Positions 25,844 through 34,270 of a DNA stretch of 64,000 bases are shown piece by piece; position 1 is the first letter of the stretch, and the number at the start of each line of letters is the position of its first letter. The stretch is from the NCBI GenBank assembly GCA_963605405.1, contig CAVCUP010000008.1, forward strand, positions 38,351 to 102,350, given 5' to 3'. The notes below the pieces were generated by a model. It was not told where the DNA came from. It saw nothing but the letters and a program-made list of their open reading frames with translations, and did no database searches. The stretch is from Paratractidigestivibacter sp963605405 (lineage in GTDB: Bacteria > Actinomycetota > Coriobacteriia > Coriobacteriales > Atopobiaceae). A program made the translations under genes and the position numbers.

Positions 25844-26623
25844 GTGCGCTATAACGAAGAGCTGCTCAAGGAGTACTTCTCCGAGCACCCCGAGGATATT
25901 TCGCTTGACGACGTGGACATGGGCCGCATGCCGCGCCACGTGTCCATCATCATGGACGGCAACGGCCGATGGGCCACGGCGCGCGGGCTCGACCGCAGCC
26001 AAGGCCACGTCGCGGGCGTCGAGTCCCTGCGCGAGGCCGTGACCACGAGCGTGCGCCTGGGCCTGGATGTGCTCTCGGTCTACGCGTTCTCAACGGAGAA
26101 CTGGAAGCGCCCGCAGCGCGAGGTCAACCTGCTCATGCATCTCTTCGCCACGACGCTCGTCAAGGAGCTGCCGCTCTTCCACCAGGAGAACGTCCGGCTG
26201 CGCTTCTTCGGCGACCTCACCGCGCTTCCCGAGGAGACCCGCGACGTCTTCCAGAAGGGCCTCGACGAGACCGCCGACCACGACGGCATGGTCTTCGCGC
26301 TCGCGGTGAACTACGGCTCCCGGGCCGAGATCGCCCGCGCCGCGGCCCAGATCGCGAGCGAGGTCGCGGCAGGGGAGCGCGACCTCGACTCCATCGACGC
26401 GGACGCCGTCTCCGAGCATCTCTACACCGCGGGGCTTCCGGACCCCGACCTGCTCATCCGCACATCCGGGGAGCTGCGTCTCTCCAACTACCTGCTCTGG
26501 CAGCTCGCGTACTCCGAGTTCTACGTGACGGACACCTACTGGCCCGACTTCTCTCGCTGGGAAATGCTGCGCGCCGTGCGGAGCTTCCAGTCGCGCGACC
26601 GCCGCTTCGGGGGAGTGAAGTAG
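25844..26623 (+). CDS. uppS: Undecaprenyl (di-trans,poly-cis) diphosphate synthase
   Basis: 259 residues from GTG 25844. The cis-prenyltransferase motif HVSIIMDGNGRWA holds catalytic D38; SVYAFSTENWKRP and LLIRTSGELRLSNYLLWQLAYSE are also present. It makes the C55 carrier lipid for wall synthesis from FPP and IPP. A ~30-residue N-terminal extension precedes the core. It begins the uppS-cdsA-dxr-rseP-ispG-proS operon. Confidence 0.96.
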   Translation: MRYNEELLKEYFSEHPEDISLDDVDMGRMPRHVSIIMDGNGRWATARGLDRSQGHVAGVESLREAVTTSVRLGLDVLSVYAFSTENWKRPQREVNLLMHLFATTLVKELPLFHQENVRLRFFGDLTALPEETRDVFQKGLDETADHDGMVFALAVNYGSRAEIARAAAQIASEVAAGERDLDSIDADAVSEHLYTAGLPDPDLLIRTSGELRLSNYLLWQLAYSEFYVTDTYWPDFSRWEMLRAVRSFQSRDRRFGGVK

Positions 26624-26624
26624 C

Positions 26625-27614
26625 ATGGCCGATTCCCTCAACGGCGATAAGGACGACAGGGGCAAGAAGCCCACGGACGCCGACGACGCCGCTCCCGCGG
26701 GCAGCATCGGCCTTGACCGCCAGGTGGACAAGCTCGAGGCCCTTCGCGCGGCCAAGGAGGGCCAGCGCGCCGCAGGCACCCTGCGCGGACAGCGCGCCCG
26801 CATGGTCTCCGAGAAGCTCCTCACGCGCACGACGTCGGGCGCCGTGTACGCGCTGCTCGTTATCGGCTGCCTGCTCGCCGGGCCCTTCGCCACGACCCTG
26901 CTCGTGGTCGCGATGGCGTGGCTGTGCTGCTCGGAGTTCTTCCGCATCGCGCGCATGGGCGGGCGCATGCCCAACGAGATATTCGGGCTCGCCGCCGCGC
27001 TTCTCTTCCCGCTTTCCGCCTACGGGCGCGGGGTCGCCGGCATGTCCATAGTGCTGCTGCTCTTCCTCGTGGCCATGGCCGCCTGGTACGTGGCCACCCC
27101 GCGCGCGAACATCGCCGACGTCGCCGTCACGGTCTTCGGCCCGGTGTACACGAGCTTCGCCTTCTCGTCCATCGTGCTCATCCGCGTGTCCGACAAGGGG
27201 CTCACGGGGGCGCTTCTCACCCTCGGCGTGATGCTCTCCCTCTGGGCCAACGACTGCATGGCCTATCTCGTTGGCTCGCGCATCGGCAAGCACAAGCTCG
27301 CTCCCAGGATCAGCCCGAACAAGAGCTGGGAGGGCTTCTGGGCGGGGCTTTTGGGCTCCGTGCTCGTGTGGGTCGTGTTGGCCATCGCGGGCGTCCTAGG
27401 GGTCAAGACCTGGCTCTCTGTGGTGCTCGGCCTCGTCGTGGGCGTCGTGGGCGTCGTGGGCGACCTCTTCGAGAGCCGCATCAAGCGCGGCGTGGGGGTC
27501 AAGGACTCCGGCAACCTCATGCCCGGGCACGGAGGGCTTCTCGACCGTTCCGACTCGCTTCTTTTCGGATCCGTCGCGGCGTACATGCTGCTCTACATCG
27601 GAGGCATCATTTGA
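26625..27614 (+). CDS. cdsA: Phosphatidate cytidylyltransferase
   Basis: 329 residues. A long hydrophilic N-terminus (about 65 residues) is followed by roughly eight membrane segments. The CDP-alcohol signature is split between NDCMAYLVGSRIGKHKLAPR, ISPNKSWEGFWAG and the C-terminal VGDLFESRIKRGVGVKDSG / MPGHGGLLDR. It makes CDP-diacylglycerol for phospholipids. It starts one base after uppS and overlaps dxr. Confidence 0.95.
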   Translation: MADSLNGDKDDRGKKPTDADDAAPAGSIGLDRQVDKLEALRAAKEGQRAAGTLRGQRARMVSEKLLTRTTSGAVYALLVIGCLLAGPFATTLLVVAMAWLCCSEFFRIARMGGRMPNEIFGLAAALLFPLSAYGRGVAGMSIVLLLFLVAMAAWYVATPRANIADVAVTVFGPVYTSFAFSSIVLIRVSDKGLTGALLTLGVMLSLWANDCMAYLVGSRIGKHKLAPRISPNKSWEGFWAGLLGSVLVWVVLAIAGVLGVKTWLSVVLGLVVGVVGVVGDLFESRIKRGVGVKDSGNLMPGHGGLLDRSDSLLFGSVAAYMLLYIGGII

Positions 27615-28819
27615 GTTCCGAGATAACCATCTTCGAAGACACCGCCCCTCGCTCCGAGCGTCCGCGCCCCGTGCGCGTGGCCGTGCTCGGCTGCTCGGGG
27701 TCCATCGGGACCCAGACCCTGGACGTCGCCCGCAGGCACGCCGATAAGGTCCGGGTCACGGCCCTTTCCGTCAACTCGTCGTGCGCCAAGCTCGCGGAGG
27801 CGTCGCGCGAGTTCGGCTGCGCCCACGTGGCCGTGGCCGACGTCTCCCATAAGGACGACCCGGCCCTCGCCGAGCTCCCGGAGAGCTGCGAGATAGGATT
27901 CGGGGCGGACGCCGTGGCCGCCCTCGCGTCTCTTCCCGACGTGGACATCGTCGTGAACGCGCTCGTGGGCTTCGCCGGCATCCACGCCGGCTACGAGGCC
28001 CTGCGCGCCGACAAGGTCCTCGCGTACGCGAACAAGGAGTCCATCGTCTGCGGCGGCGACCTGCTCATGCCGCTCGCCAAGCCCGGGCGCCTCATCCCCG
28101 TCGACTCCGAGCACTCCGCCATCTTCCAGTGCCTCGTCGGCGAGCGCTCAAGTGAGGTGCATTGCATCTGGCTCACCTGCTCCGGCGGGCCTTTCTACGG
28201 CAAGACGCGCGACGAGCTCGCGCGCGTGACCGCGGCCGACGCCCTCGCGCACCCCACGTGGGACATGGGCGCAAAGATCACCATCGACTCCGCCTCGCTT
28301 ATGAACAAGGGCCTCGAGGTCATCGAGGCCAAGCATCTCTTCCAGGTCCCGGTCGACTCGGTTCGCGTGCTCGTCCAGCGCCAGAGCAAGATTCACTCCA
28401 TGGTCGAGTTCGCCGACGGCGTCGTGAAGGCCCAGCTCGGAGGCTCGGACATGCGCGCGCCTATCCAGTATGCCCTGAGCTACCCCGAGCGCTGGGACGC
28501 CTCGGTCGAGCGCGTCGACTGGGGCTCCTGCGCGCCCATCACCTTCGGCGAGGCCGACGAGGAGACCTTCGGGTGCCTGGCGCTCGCCAAGCGCGCAGGC
28601 CGCGAGGGCGGGGTGCTCCCTTGCGCGATGAACGCCGCCAACGAGGTCGCCAACCTTGCGTTCCGGCAAGGGTTGTGCGGATTCCTCGATATCGAGCGCG
28701 TCGTCGAGAGGGTCATGGACCTCACGCCGGTCGAGCGGGTAGAAAGCCTAGGTCAGCTGCTCGATGTCGACGCGCGCTCCCGCGAGGCCGCGCGGCGCGT
28801 GCTTTCCCCGGAGGTTTAG
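27611..28819 (+). CDS. dxr: 1-deoxy-D-xylulose 5-phosphate reductoisomerase
   Basis: 402 residues from TTG 27611; GGAGG at 27600-27604 and overlap with the cdsA stop fix the start although the frame is open much further upstream. NADPH site VAVLGCSGSIGTQTLDV, metal/substrate site residues in IPVDSEHSAIFQCL, SGGPFYGKT and MGAKITIDSASLMNKGLEV. It catalyses the committed step of the MEP isoprenoid route; ispG and ispH are also in this window. Confidence 0.96.
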   Translation: MSSEITIFEDTAPRSERPRPVRVAVLGCSGSIGTQTLDVARRHADKVRVTALSVNSSCAKLAEASREFGCAHVAVADVSHKDDPALAELPESCEIGFGADAVAALASLPDVDIVVNALVGFAGIHAGYEALRADKVLAYANKESIVCGGDLLMPLAKPGRLIPVDSEHSAIFQCLVGERSSEVHCIWLTCSGGPFYGKTRDELARVTAADALAHPTWDMGAKITIDSASLMNKGLEVIEAKHLFQVPVDSVRVLVQRQSKIHSMVEFADGVVKAQLGGSDMRAPIQYALSYPERWDASVERVDWGSCAPITFGEADEETFGCLALAKRAGREGGVLPCAMNAANEVANLAFRQGLCGFLDIERVVERVMDLTPVERVESLGQLLDVDARSREAARRVLSPEV

Positions 28820-28822
28820 CCC

Positions 28823-30208
28823 TTGTCCGCGATACTTCAGGTCCTCTCCGCCGTGTTCTGGGGCCTCGTCGTCCTCTCCCTGCTCGTCTTCATCCACGAG
28901 GCCGGCCATTACCTGGCCGCCCGTGCCCTCGGCGTCCGCGTCACGGAGTTCATGCTCGGCCTTCCCTGCAGGTGGCGCCTGAGCTTCCATAGCAAGAAGG
29001 TCGGCACCGAGATCGGCGTGACGCCCATCCTGCTCGGCGGGTACAACCGTATCTGCGGCATGGAGCCCGCCGCCCCGGTCGACCTCGCCCGCGTGCTCGA
29101 GTGCGTCCAGGGGCATGGCCGCGTGGGTGCCCCTGAGGTCGCCGCAGAGCTCGGCATTTCCGATGAGGACGCGCTCTCGGCGCTCGTCACGCTCGCGGAC
29201 TGGTCCTCTATCCGGCCGTTCTACGACCCCGAGCTCGGCGAGAGGCCCTCGCAGTCCACATGGCCCGCCGCGTTCGAGACGCTCCCGCGCGATGCCCGCA
29301 TGCGCACCGAGTTCGACCGCGGGCATGACTTCTCCGAGGAAGGCGCCACCGCCGGCGGCGAGGCGCGCCCGCTCGAGGGCGAGGCCGCGGCCTTCCTCGA
29401 GTCCGAGCGCAGACACACCTACCTCGGCCTCGGCTTCTGGGGGCGCTTCGCCGTCCTTGTGGCCGGGCCCTTGGTGAACATCGCCTTCGCCTTCGCCATC
29501 GTCTGCGGCGCGCTCATGGTCTCCGGCATCCCGGCCGCCTCGAACGAGAACCTCATCGGCGGCGTGGTCGACGAGGGACTCGCCGCCAAGGCCGGCGTCG
29601 AGCCCGGCGACCGCGTGGTGGCGGTCGACGGGACGTCGGTCGACGACTGGTCCTCGTTCATCGACGCGATGGCCCCCTGCCTTTCCGAGGGCCGCGACTT
29701 CATACTCACCGTCGAGCGGGGCGGCACGCGGCTCGAGCTTGCCGTCGACGTCCCGGACGGCGAGCCCGTAGACAAGATCGGCGTCAACTCCGCCACGGTC
29801 GTGTACCACCCCGGTCTCGCCGAGGCGGCGGCCATGACCGTTCGTTACGGCCGGATGGTCGCGACCTTCGTGGCCAAGCTCATCGTCCCGCAGGAGACCA
29901 TGGAGGTGCTGAGCCAATCCTCCTCTATCGTGGGAATCTCCGTCATGGCGTCGCAGGCCGCGCAGTCCGGTCCCTCCGACCTGGTGCTTCTCGCCGCGTC
30001 CGTCTCGATGTCGCTCGGCTTCATGAACCTGCTGCCGGTGCCTCCCCTCGACGGCGGCAAGCTCCTCATCGAGGTCATCCAGGCGGGTATCCGCCGCCAG
30101 CTCCCGCTCAAGGCGCAGAACTACATCTCCTATGTGGGCCTGGCGTTCTTCCTCTTCGTGTTCGTCGTGGTGCTGAGAAACGACATCGTCCGCTTCGTCA
30201 TCGGTTAG
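28823..30208 (+). CDS. rseP: Site-2 intramembrane metalloprotease (RseP/RasP-like) with an inserted HTH-like segment
   Basis: 461 residues from TTG 28823 (CGGAGG upstream). TM1 carries the zinc site HEAGH (residues 25-29), followed by GGYNRICGME near 72-81; a PDZ domain (about 240-325, LIGGVVDEGLAAKAGVEPGD) and the C-terminal NLLPVPPLDGGKLL motif complete the M50 layout. Between GGYNRICGME and the second core helix (VAGPLVNIAF, near 213) lies an insert of about 120 residues where relatives have 25-40. Its first half (about 87-128) reads like a winged-helix segment, with VLECVQGHGRVGAPEVAAEL then GISDEDALSALVTL. The family cleaves membrane-bound anti-sigma factors and signal-peptide remnants. 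Operon position between dxr and ispG is standard. Confidence 0.93.
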   Translation: MSAILQVLSAVFWGLVVLSLLVFIHEAGHYLAARALGVRVTEFMLGLPCRWRLSFHSKKVGTEIGVTPILLGGYNRICGMEPAAPVDLARVLECVQGHGRVGAPEVAAELGISDEDALSALVTLADWSSIRPFYDPELGERPSQSTWPAAFETLPRDARMRTEFDRGHDFSEEGATAGGEARPLEGEAAAFLESERRHTYLGLGFWGRFAVLVAGPLVNIAFAFAIVCGALMVSGIPAASNENLIGGVVDEGLAAKAGVEPGDRVVAVDGTSVDDWSSFIDAMAPCLSEGRDFILTVERGGTRLELAVDVPDGEPVDKIGVNSATVVYHPGLAEAAAMTVRYGRMVATFVAKLIVPQETMEVLSQSSSIVGISVMASQAAQSGPSDLVLLAASVSMSLGFMNLLPVPPLDGGKLLIEVIQAGIRRQLPLKAQNYISYVGLAFFLFVFVVVLRNDIVRFVIG

Positions 30209-30218
30209 GGGTGCTCGC

Positions 30219-31331
30219 ATGGGAGCAAGTGAATCGCAGGTCAAGGCAGCAAGAGAGCTCACACGCCCGGTACGGGTGGGCGGGGTCGTCGTGGGCGGCG
30301 GGGCCCCCGTCTCGGTCCAATCGATGTGCACGACCAAGACGGACGACCCCGCGGCCACGCTCGCCCAGATCGGGCGGCTCGCCGAGGCTGGCTGCGAGAT
30401 CGTGCGCGTGGCCATCCCGGGCGCGGCGGTGCTCGACGGTTTCCAGGAGATCTGCGCCGGCTCGCCCCTGCCCGTTGTCGCCGATATCCACTTCGACCAC
30501 AAGCTCGCCATCGAGGCGGCCCGCCGCGGCGCCTCCGCCCTGCGCGTGAACCCGGGCAACATCGGCTCCTGGGAGAAGGTCGACGCCGTCATCGACGCGG
30601 CGGGCGAGGCCGGCATCCCCATCCGCATCGGCGTGAACGCGGGCTCGCTCGACCGCGAGATAGACGCCCGCGAGGACCTCACGCAGCCGCAGAAGCTCGT
30701 CCAGAGCGCCGTGAGCTTCGTGCGCCACTTCGAGGAGCGCGGATTCACCGACATCGTCATGTCCGCCAAGGTCCACGATGTGCCGGCCACCATCGAGACG
30801 AACCGCGAACTCTCGCGCCTGCTGCCGCATGTGCCGCTCCACATCGGCGTGACCGAGGCGGGGACGCTCGTGCAGGGCACCGTCAAGAACGTCGCCGCGC
30901 TCTCGGTGCTTCTTTTCGAGGGGATCGGCGACACCATGCGCCTCTCGCTCACCGCGGACCCCGTCGAGGAGGTCAAGGTGGCCTGGGAGCTCCTGGCGGC
31001 GCTCGGCATGCGCCGGCTCCACCCCGAGCTCGTGAGCTGTCCCACCTGCGGCCGCTGCCAGGTCAACATGATCCCCATCGCCGAGGAGGTGGCCCGCAGG
31101 CTGCAGGGCGTGAACGCCCCCATCTCCGTCGCCGTCATGGGCTGCGCCGTCAACGGTCCCGGCGAGGCGCGCGGCGCGGACATCGGCATGGCCTCCGGTC
31201 GGGGAGAGGCGCTGCTCTTCGCCAACGGCGAGTCGATCCGCAAGGTGCCGGAGGAACATATGGTGGACGAGCTCTTCGCGGAGATAGAGTCGCGCTTCGG
31301 CAACGTGGGCGAGGCCGGGGCGCTCGGTTAA
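30219..31331 (+). CDS. ispG: (E)-4-hydroxy-3-methylbut-2-enyl-diphosphate synthase
   Basis: 370 residues. The TIM-barrel part begins with RPVRVGGVVVGGGAPVSVQS, with LPVVADIHFDHKLA and ALRVNPGNIG. The [4Fe-4S] domain has CPTCGRCQVN and GCAVNGPGEARGADIG. It is the penultimate MEP-pathway enzyme and acts before IspH. It follows rseP after 10 bases. Confidence 0.97.
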   Translation: MGASESQVKAARELTRPVRVGGVVVGGGAPVSVQSMCTTKTDDPAATLAQIGRLAEAGCEIVRVAIPGAAVLDGFQEICAGSPLPVVADIHFDHKLAIEAARRGASALRVNPGNIGSWEKVDAVIDAAGEAGIPIRIGVNAGSLDREIDAREDLTQPQKLVQSAVSFVRHFEERGFTDIVMSAKVHDVPATIETNRELSRLLPHVPLHIGVTEAGTLVQGTVKNVAALSVLLFEGIGDTMRLSLTADPVEEVKVAWELLAALGMRRLHPELVSCPTCGRCQVNMIPIAEEVARRLQGVNAPISVAVMGCAVNGPGEARGADIGMASGRGEALLFANGESIRKVPEEHMVDELFAEIESRFGNVGEAGALG

Positions 31332-31435
31332 CCAACCCGAAGCACATCGGCGCCCCTCTTGCCGTAAACTTAAGCGCACGTGTACTTGAGCCGGGCCGAG
31401 CGCCCGGCTTCTCATATCGGAGATTGGACAGATCC

Positions 31436-33154
31436 GTGAAGCGCTACCAGACCATGTCGAGGCTCTATGCCCCCACGCTCAAGGAAGACCCCGCCGAGGC
31501 CGAGCTCGTGAGCCACAAGCTCCTGCTCCGCGCCGGCATGATCCGCAAGACGGCGGCGGGCCTCTACAGCTACCTGCCGCTGTGCTGGCGCGTCATCCGA
31601 AAGATCGAGGACGTCATCCGCGACGAGATGGAGGGCATCGGCGCCCAGGAGATGCTCACGCCCATCGTGACCCCCGCCGAGCTCTGGGAGCAGTCCGGCC
31701 GCTACGCCGCCTATGGCCCCGAGCTCATGCGCCTGAAGGACCGCCACGAGCGCGACTTCGTCCTGGGTCCCACCCACGAGGAGACCTACACCGACCTCGT
31801 GCGCAACGAGCTGCGTAGCTATAAGCAGCTCCCCGTCACGCTCTACCACATCCAGGACAAGTTCCGCGACGAGCTGCGCCCCCGCTTCGGCCTCATGCGC
31901 GGCCGCGAGTTCATCATGAAGGACGCGTACTCCTTCTCGGCCACGCAGGAGTCCCTGCAGGAGTGCTACGAGGACGAGAAGGCCGCCTACGCGCGCATCG
32001 CCGAGCGCTGCGGCATCAAGGCCCTGCCCGTCGTGGCCGACTCCGGCCAGATCGGCGGCGACACCTCCGTCGAGTTCATGGCGCTGGCCGACGCCGGCGA
32101 GGCCGAGCTCGTGTGGTGCGACTGCGGCTTCGCGGCCGACACCGAGGCCGCGGCCACCAAGGTCCCGGTCGTCGACGGCCCCGGCCACGGCGAGCTGCGC
32201 CGCATCGAGACCCCGGGCACCCACTCCATCGAGGAGCTCGCCCGCCTGCTCGACATCCCCCGGAACGCCACCGTCAAGTCGCTCTGCGTCATCGACGCCG
32301 AGGGCAAGCCCGTCCTCGCGCTCGTTCCCGGCGACCACGAGCTCAACGACTGCAAGGCCGAGCACGTCTTCGGCGCCGGCTACCGCATGATGACCGACGA
32401 GGAGCTCAAGGGCTACCGCCTGCCCAAGGGCTCCATCGGCCCCGTGAACCTCACCGAGGGCATCCGCATCGTCTGCGACGAGGCGCTCCGCGACGCCCAC
32501 AGCTGGGCCTGCGGCGCCAACGTGGACGGCTACCACTACGTGGGCATCGAGCCCGAGCGCGACTTCAAGGTCGACGAGTGGGCCGACCTCATCACCGTGA
32601 CCGAGGGCGACCCCTGCCCGCACTGCGGCCAGGCGCTCCACTCCGCCCGCGGCATCGAGATCTCGCAGGTCTTCCAGCTTGGCACCAAGTACTCCGAGTC
32701 CATGGGCGCGACCTTCATGGACGAGGACGGCCGCGAGAAGCCCTTCCTCATGGGCTGCTACGGCATCGGCGTCTCCCGCATGGTCTCGGCCGTGGTGGAG
32801 CAGCACAACGACGAGCGCGGCATCTGCTGGCCCGTCTGCGTGGCGCCCTACGAGGTAGAGGTCGTCGCCATGAGCGTGAACGACGACGTGGTCTGGCCTG
32901 TGGCCCAGAAGGTGACCGACGAGCTCTCCGCCGCCGACCTCGAGGTGCTTCTCGACGACCGCAAGGAGCGCCCGGGCGTCAAGTTCGCCGACGCGGACCT
33001 CATCGGCGTGCCTTACCAGGTCATCCTCGGCAAGAAGGGCGTGGCGGCCGGCACCGCCGAGGTCAAGGTGCGCGAGACGGGCGAGCGCTTCGACGTCCCG
33101 TTCGACGAGCTCGCGGCCTGGCTTTCCGACCGCATTGTTCCCGCGCGCGCCTAG
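31436..33154 (+). CDS. proS: Prolyl-tRNA synthetase (bacterial type with editing insert)
   Basis: 572 residues from GTG 31436 (an ATG at 31454 is the alternative; both precede MSRLYAPTLKEDP). Class II motifs: LLRAGMIRKTAAGLYSYLP, FRDELRPRFGLMRGREFIMKD and the GCYGIGVSR motif 3. Between motifs 2 and 3 sits the ~180-residue INS domain that removes mis-charged Ala. The C-terminal anticodon-binding domain follows. It is last in the operon, before a strong terminator. Confidence 0.97.
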   Translation: MKRYQTMSRLYAPTLKEDPAEAELVSHKLLLRAGMIRKTAAGLYSYLPLCWRVIRKIEDVIRDEMEGIGAQEMLTPIVTPAELWEQSGRYAAYGPELMRLKDRHERDFVLGPTHEETYTDLVRNELRSYKQLPVTLYHIQDKFRDELRPRFGLMRGREFIMKDAYSFSATQESLQECYEDEKAAYARIAERCGIKALPVVADSGQIGGDTSVEFMALADAGEAELVWCDCGFAADTEAAATKVPVVDGPGHGELRRIETPGTHSIEELARLLDIPRNATVKSLCVIDAEGKPVLALVPGDHELNDCKAEHVFGAGYRMMTDEELKGYRLPKGSIGPVNLTEGIRIVCDEALRDAHSWACGANVDGYHYVGIEPERDFKVDEWADLITVTEGDPCPHCGQALHSARGIEISQVFQLGTKYSESMGATFMDEDGREKPFLMGCYGIGVSRMVSAVVEQHNDERGICWPVCVAPYEVEVVAMSVNDDVVWPVAQKVTDELSAADLEVLLDDRKERPGVKFADADLIGVPYQVILGKKGVAAGTAEVKVRETGERFDVPFDELAAWLSDRIVPARA

Positions 33155-33170
33155 GGCTTGCGGGTTCGGC

Positions 33171-33204
33171 GGCCCCCGACCGCATGGTCGGGGGCCGTTT
33201 TTAT
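33171..33204 (+). terminator. Rho-independent terminator after proS
   Basis: GGCCCCCGACC (33171-33181) pairs perfectly with GGTCGGGGGCC (33186-33196) around GCAT, followed by GTTTTTATT. Confidence 0.95.
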
Positions 33205-33228
33205 TGCTTAATTGATGGGGAGTGGAAT

Positions 33229-34260
33229 ATGAACTATACCGAACTCGCGGCTTCTGCCAGGGGAAACATCGGCCCTTATTGCAAGGCTTGCAACAAGTGT
33301 GACGGACGCGGTTGCCGAGGACAGATCCCCGGGCCCGGCGCGAAGGGGTCGGGCACCGTGGCCATCCGAAACCACGAGGCATGGCAGAGCGTCCTCGTGA
33401 ACATGGACACGCTGCACCCGTATTTCGAGGCGAAGACCGACGTCGCCGTGCTCGGGCGCGATCTCTCGCTGCCCGTGATGATCGGCCCCGTGGGCGATGT
33501 CCAGCGCCACTACGGCGAGAAGTACGACACCGTCTCGTACAACGGCTGCATCCTCGCCGCCGCGGCCGAATCCGGCACGCTCGCCTGGACGGGCGATGGC
33601 CTTGACCCGCAGATCATGACGAGGTCCTGCGAGGCCATCGCGAGCCTCGGCGGCGCGGGCGTCGTTACCGTGAAGCCCTGGGACGCGGACACGCTCGACC
33701 ATAAGCTCGGGCAGGCGCTCGCGGCCAAGCCGGCCGCCGTGGCCATGGACATCGACGCCGCGGGACTGCCCTTCCTCAAGGGGCAGAACCCGCCCGCCGG
33801 CGCCAAGGACGAGGGCCAGGTAGCCGAGGTCGCGGCCGCGTGCCACGAGCAGGGCGCCCCGTTCGTCCTCAAGGGCGTCATGACGTCGCGGGCCGCCGAG
33901 CTCGCGGCGCGCGCGGGCGCCGACGCCGTGGTCGTGTCCAACCACGGCGGGCGCGTCCTCGACGGCGTTCCCGCCACGGCCGACGTGCTGCCCGGCATTG
34001 CCGACGCGGTGGGCGACGACATCGAGGTTCTGGTCGACGGCGGCATCCGCACGGGCCTCGACGTCTTCCGCGCCCTTGCGCTCGGGGCCGACGCCGTGCT
34101 CATATGCCGCCCCTTCGTGGTCGCGGCGTTCGGAGGCGGCGAGCAGGGCGTGACCGACTACCTCTCCGAGCTCAAGGCCGGCCTCGCCGACGCCATGGAG
34201 ATGTGCGGCGCGGCGACTGTCGCCGACATCTCCCGCGACATGCTCTTCTCGGCCAGATAA
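33229..34260 (+). CDS. FMN-dependent alpha-hydroxy-acid oxidase/dehydrogenase family protein
   Basis: 343 residues from ATG 33229 behind GGGGAG. The TIM-barrel FMN fold is indicated by LSLPVMIGPVGD, FVLKGVMTSRAAELA, the catalytic-His motif VVVSNHGGRVLDG, and IEVLVDGGIRTGLDVFRALALGADAV in two halves. The N-terminus has a cysteine cluster CKACNKCDGRGC absent from classical lactate or glycolate oxidases and may bind metal or an Fe-S cluster. Anaerobic relatives are annotated loosely as lactate oxidase or isopentenyl-isomerase-like proteins, so the substrate is open. An aminotransferase follows after 10 bases. Confidence 0.82.
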   Translation: MNYTELAASARGNIGPYCKACNKCDGRGCRGQIPGPGAKGSGTVAIRNHEAWQSVLVNMDTLHPYFEAKTDVAVLGRDLSLPVMIGPVGDVQRHYGEKYDTVSYNGCILAAAAESGTLAWTGDGLDPQIMTRSCEAIASLGGAGVVTVKPWDADTLDHKLGQALAAKPAAVAMDIDAAGLPFLKGQNPPAGAKDEGQVAEVAAACHEQGAPFVLKGVMTSRAAELAARAGADAVVVSNHGGRVLDGVPATADVLPGIADAVGDDIEVLVDGGIRTGLDVFRALALGADAVLICRPFVVAAFGGGEQGVTDYLSELKAGLADAMEMCGAATVADISRDMLFSAR

Positions 34261-34270
34261 GGAGCCTACG

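Noticed and set aside
26918..28819. 633-codon frame joining part of cdsA to dxr
   Set aside because: The first ~230 codons are out-of-frame cdsA sequence. The real dxr start is TTG 27611, fixed by GGAGG and by overlap with the cdsA stop.
30326..33154. 942-codon frame upstream of and including proS
   Set aside because: The upstream third is out-of-frame ispG. ProRS homology begins at about 31436-31454.
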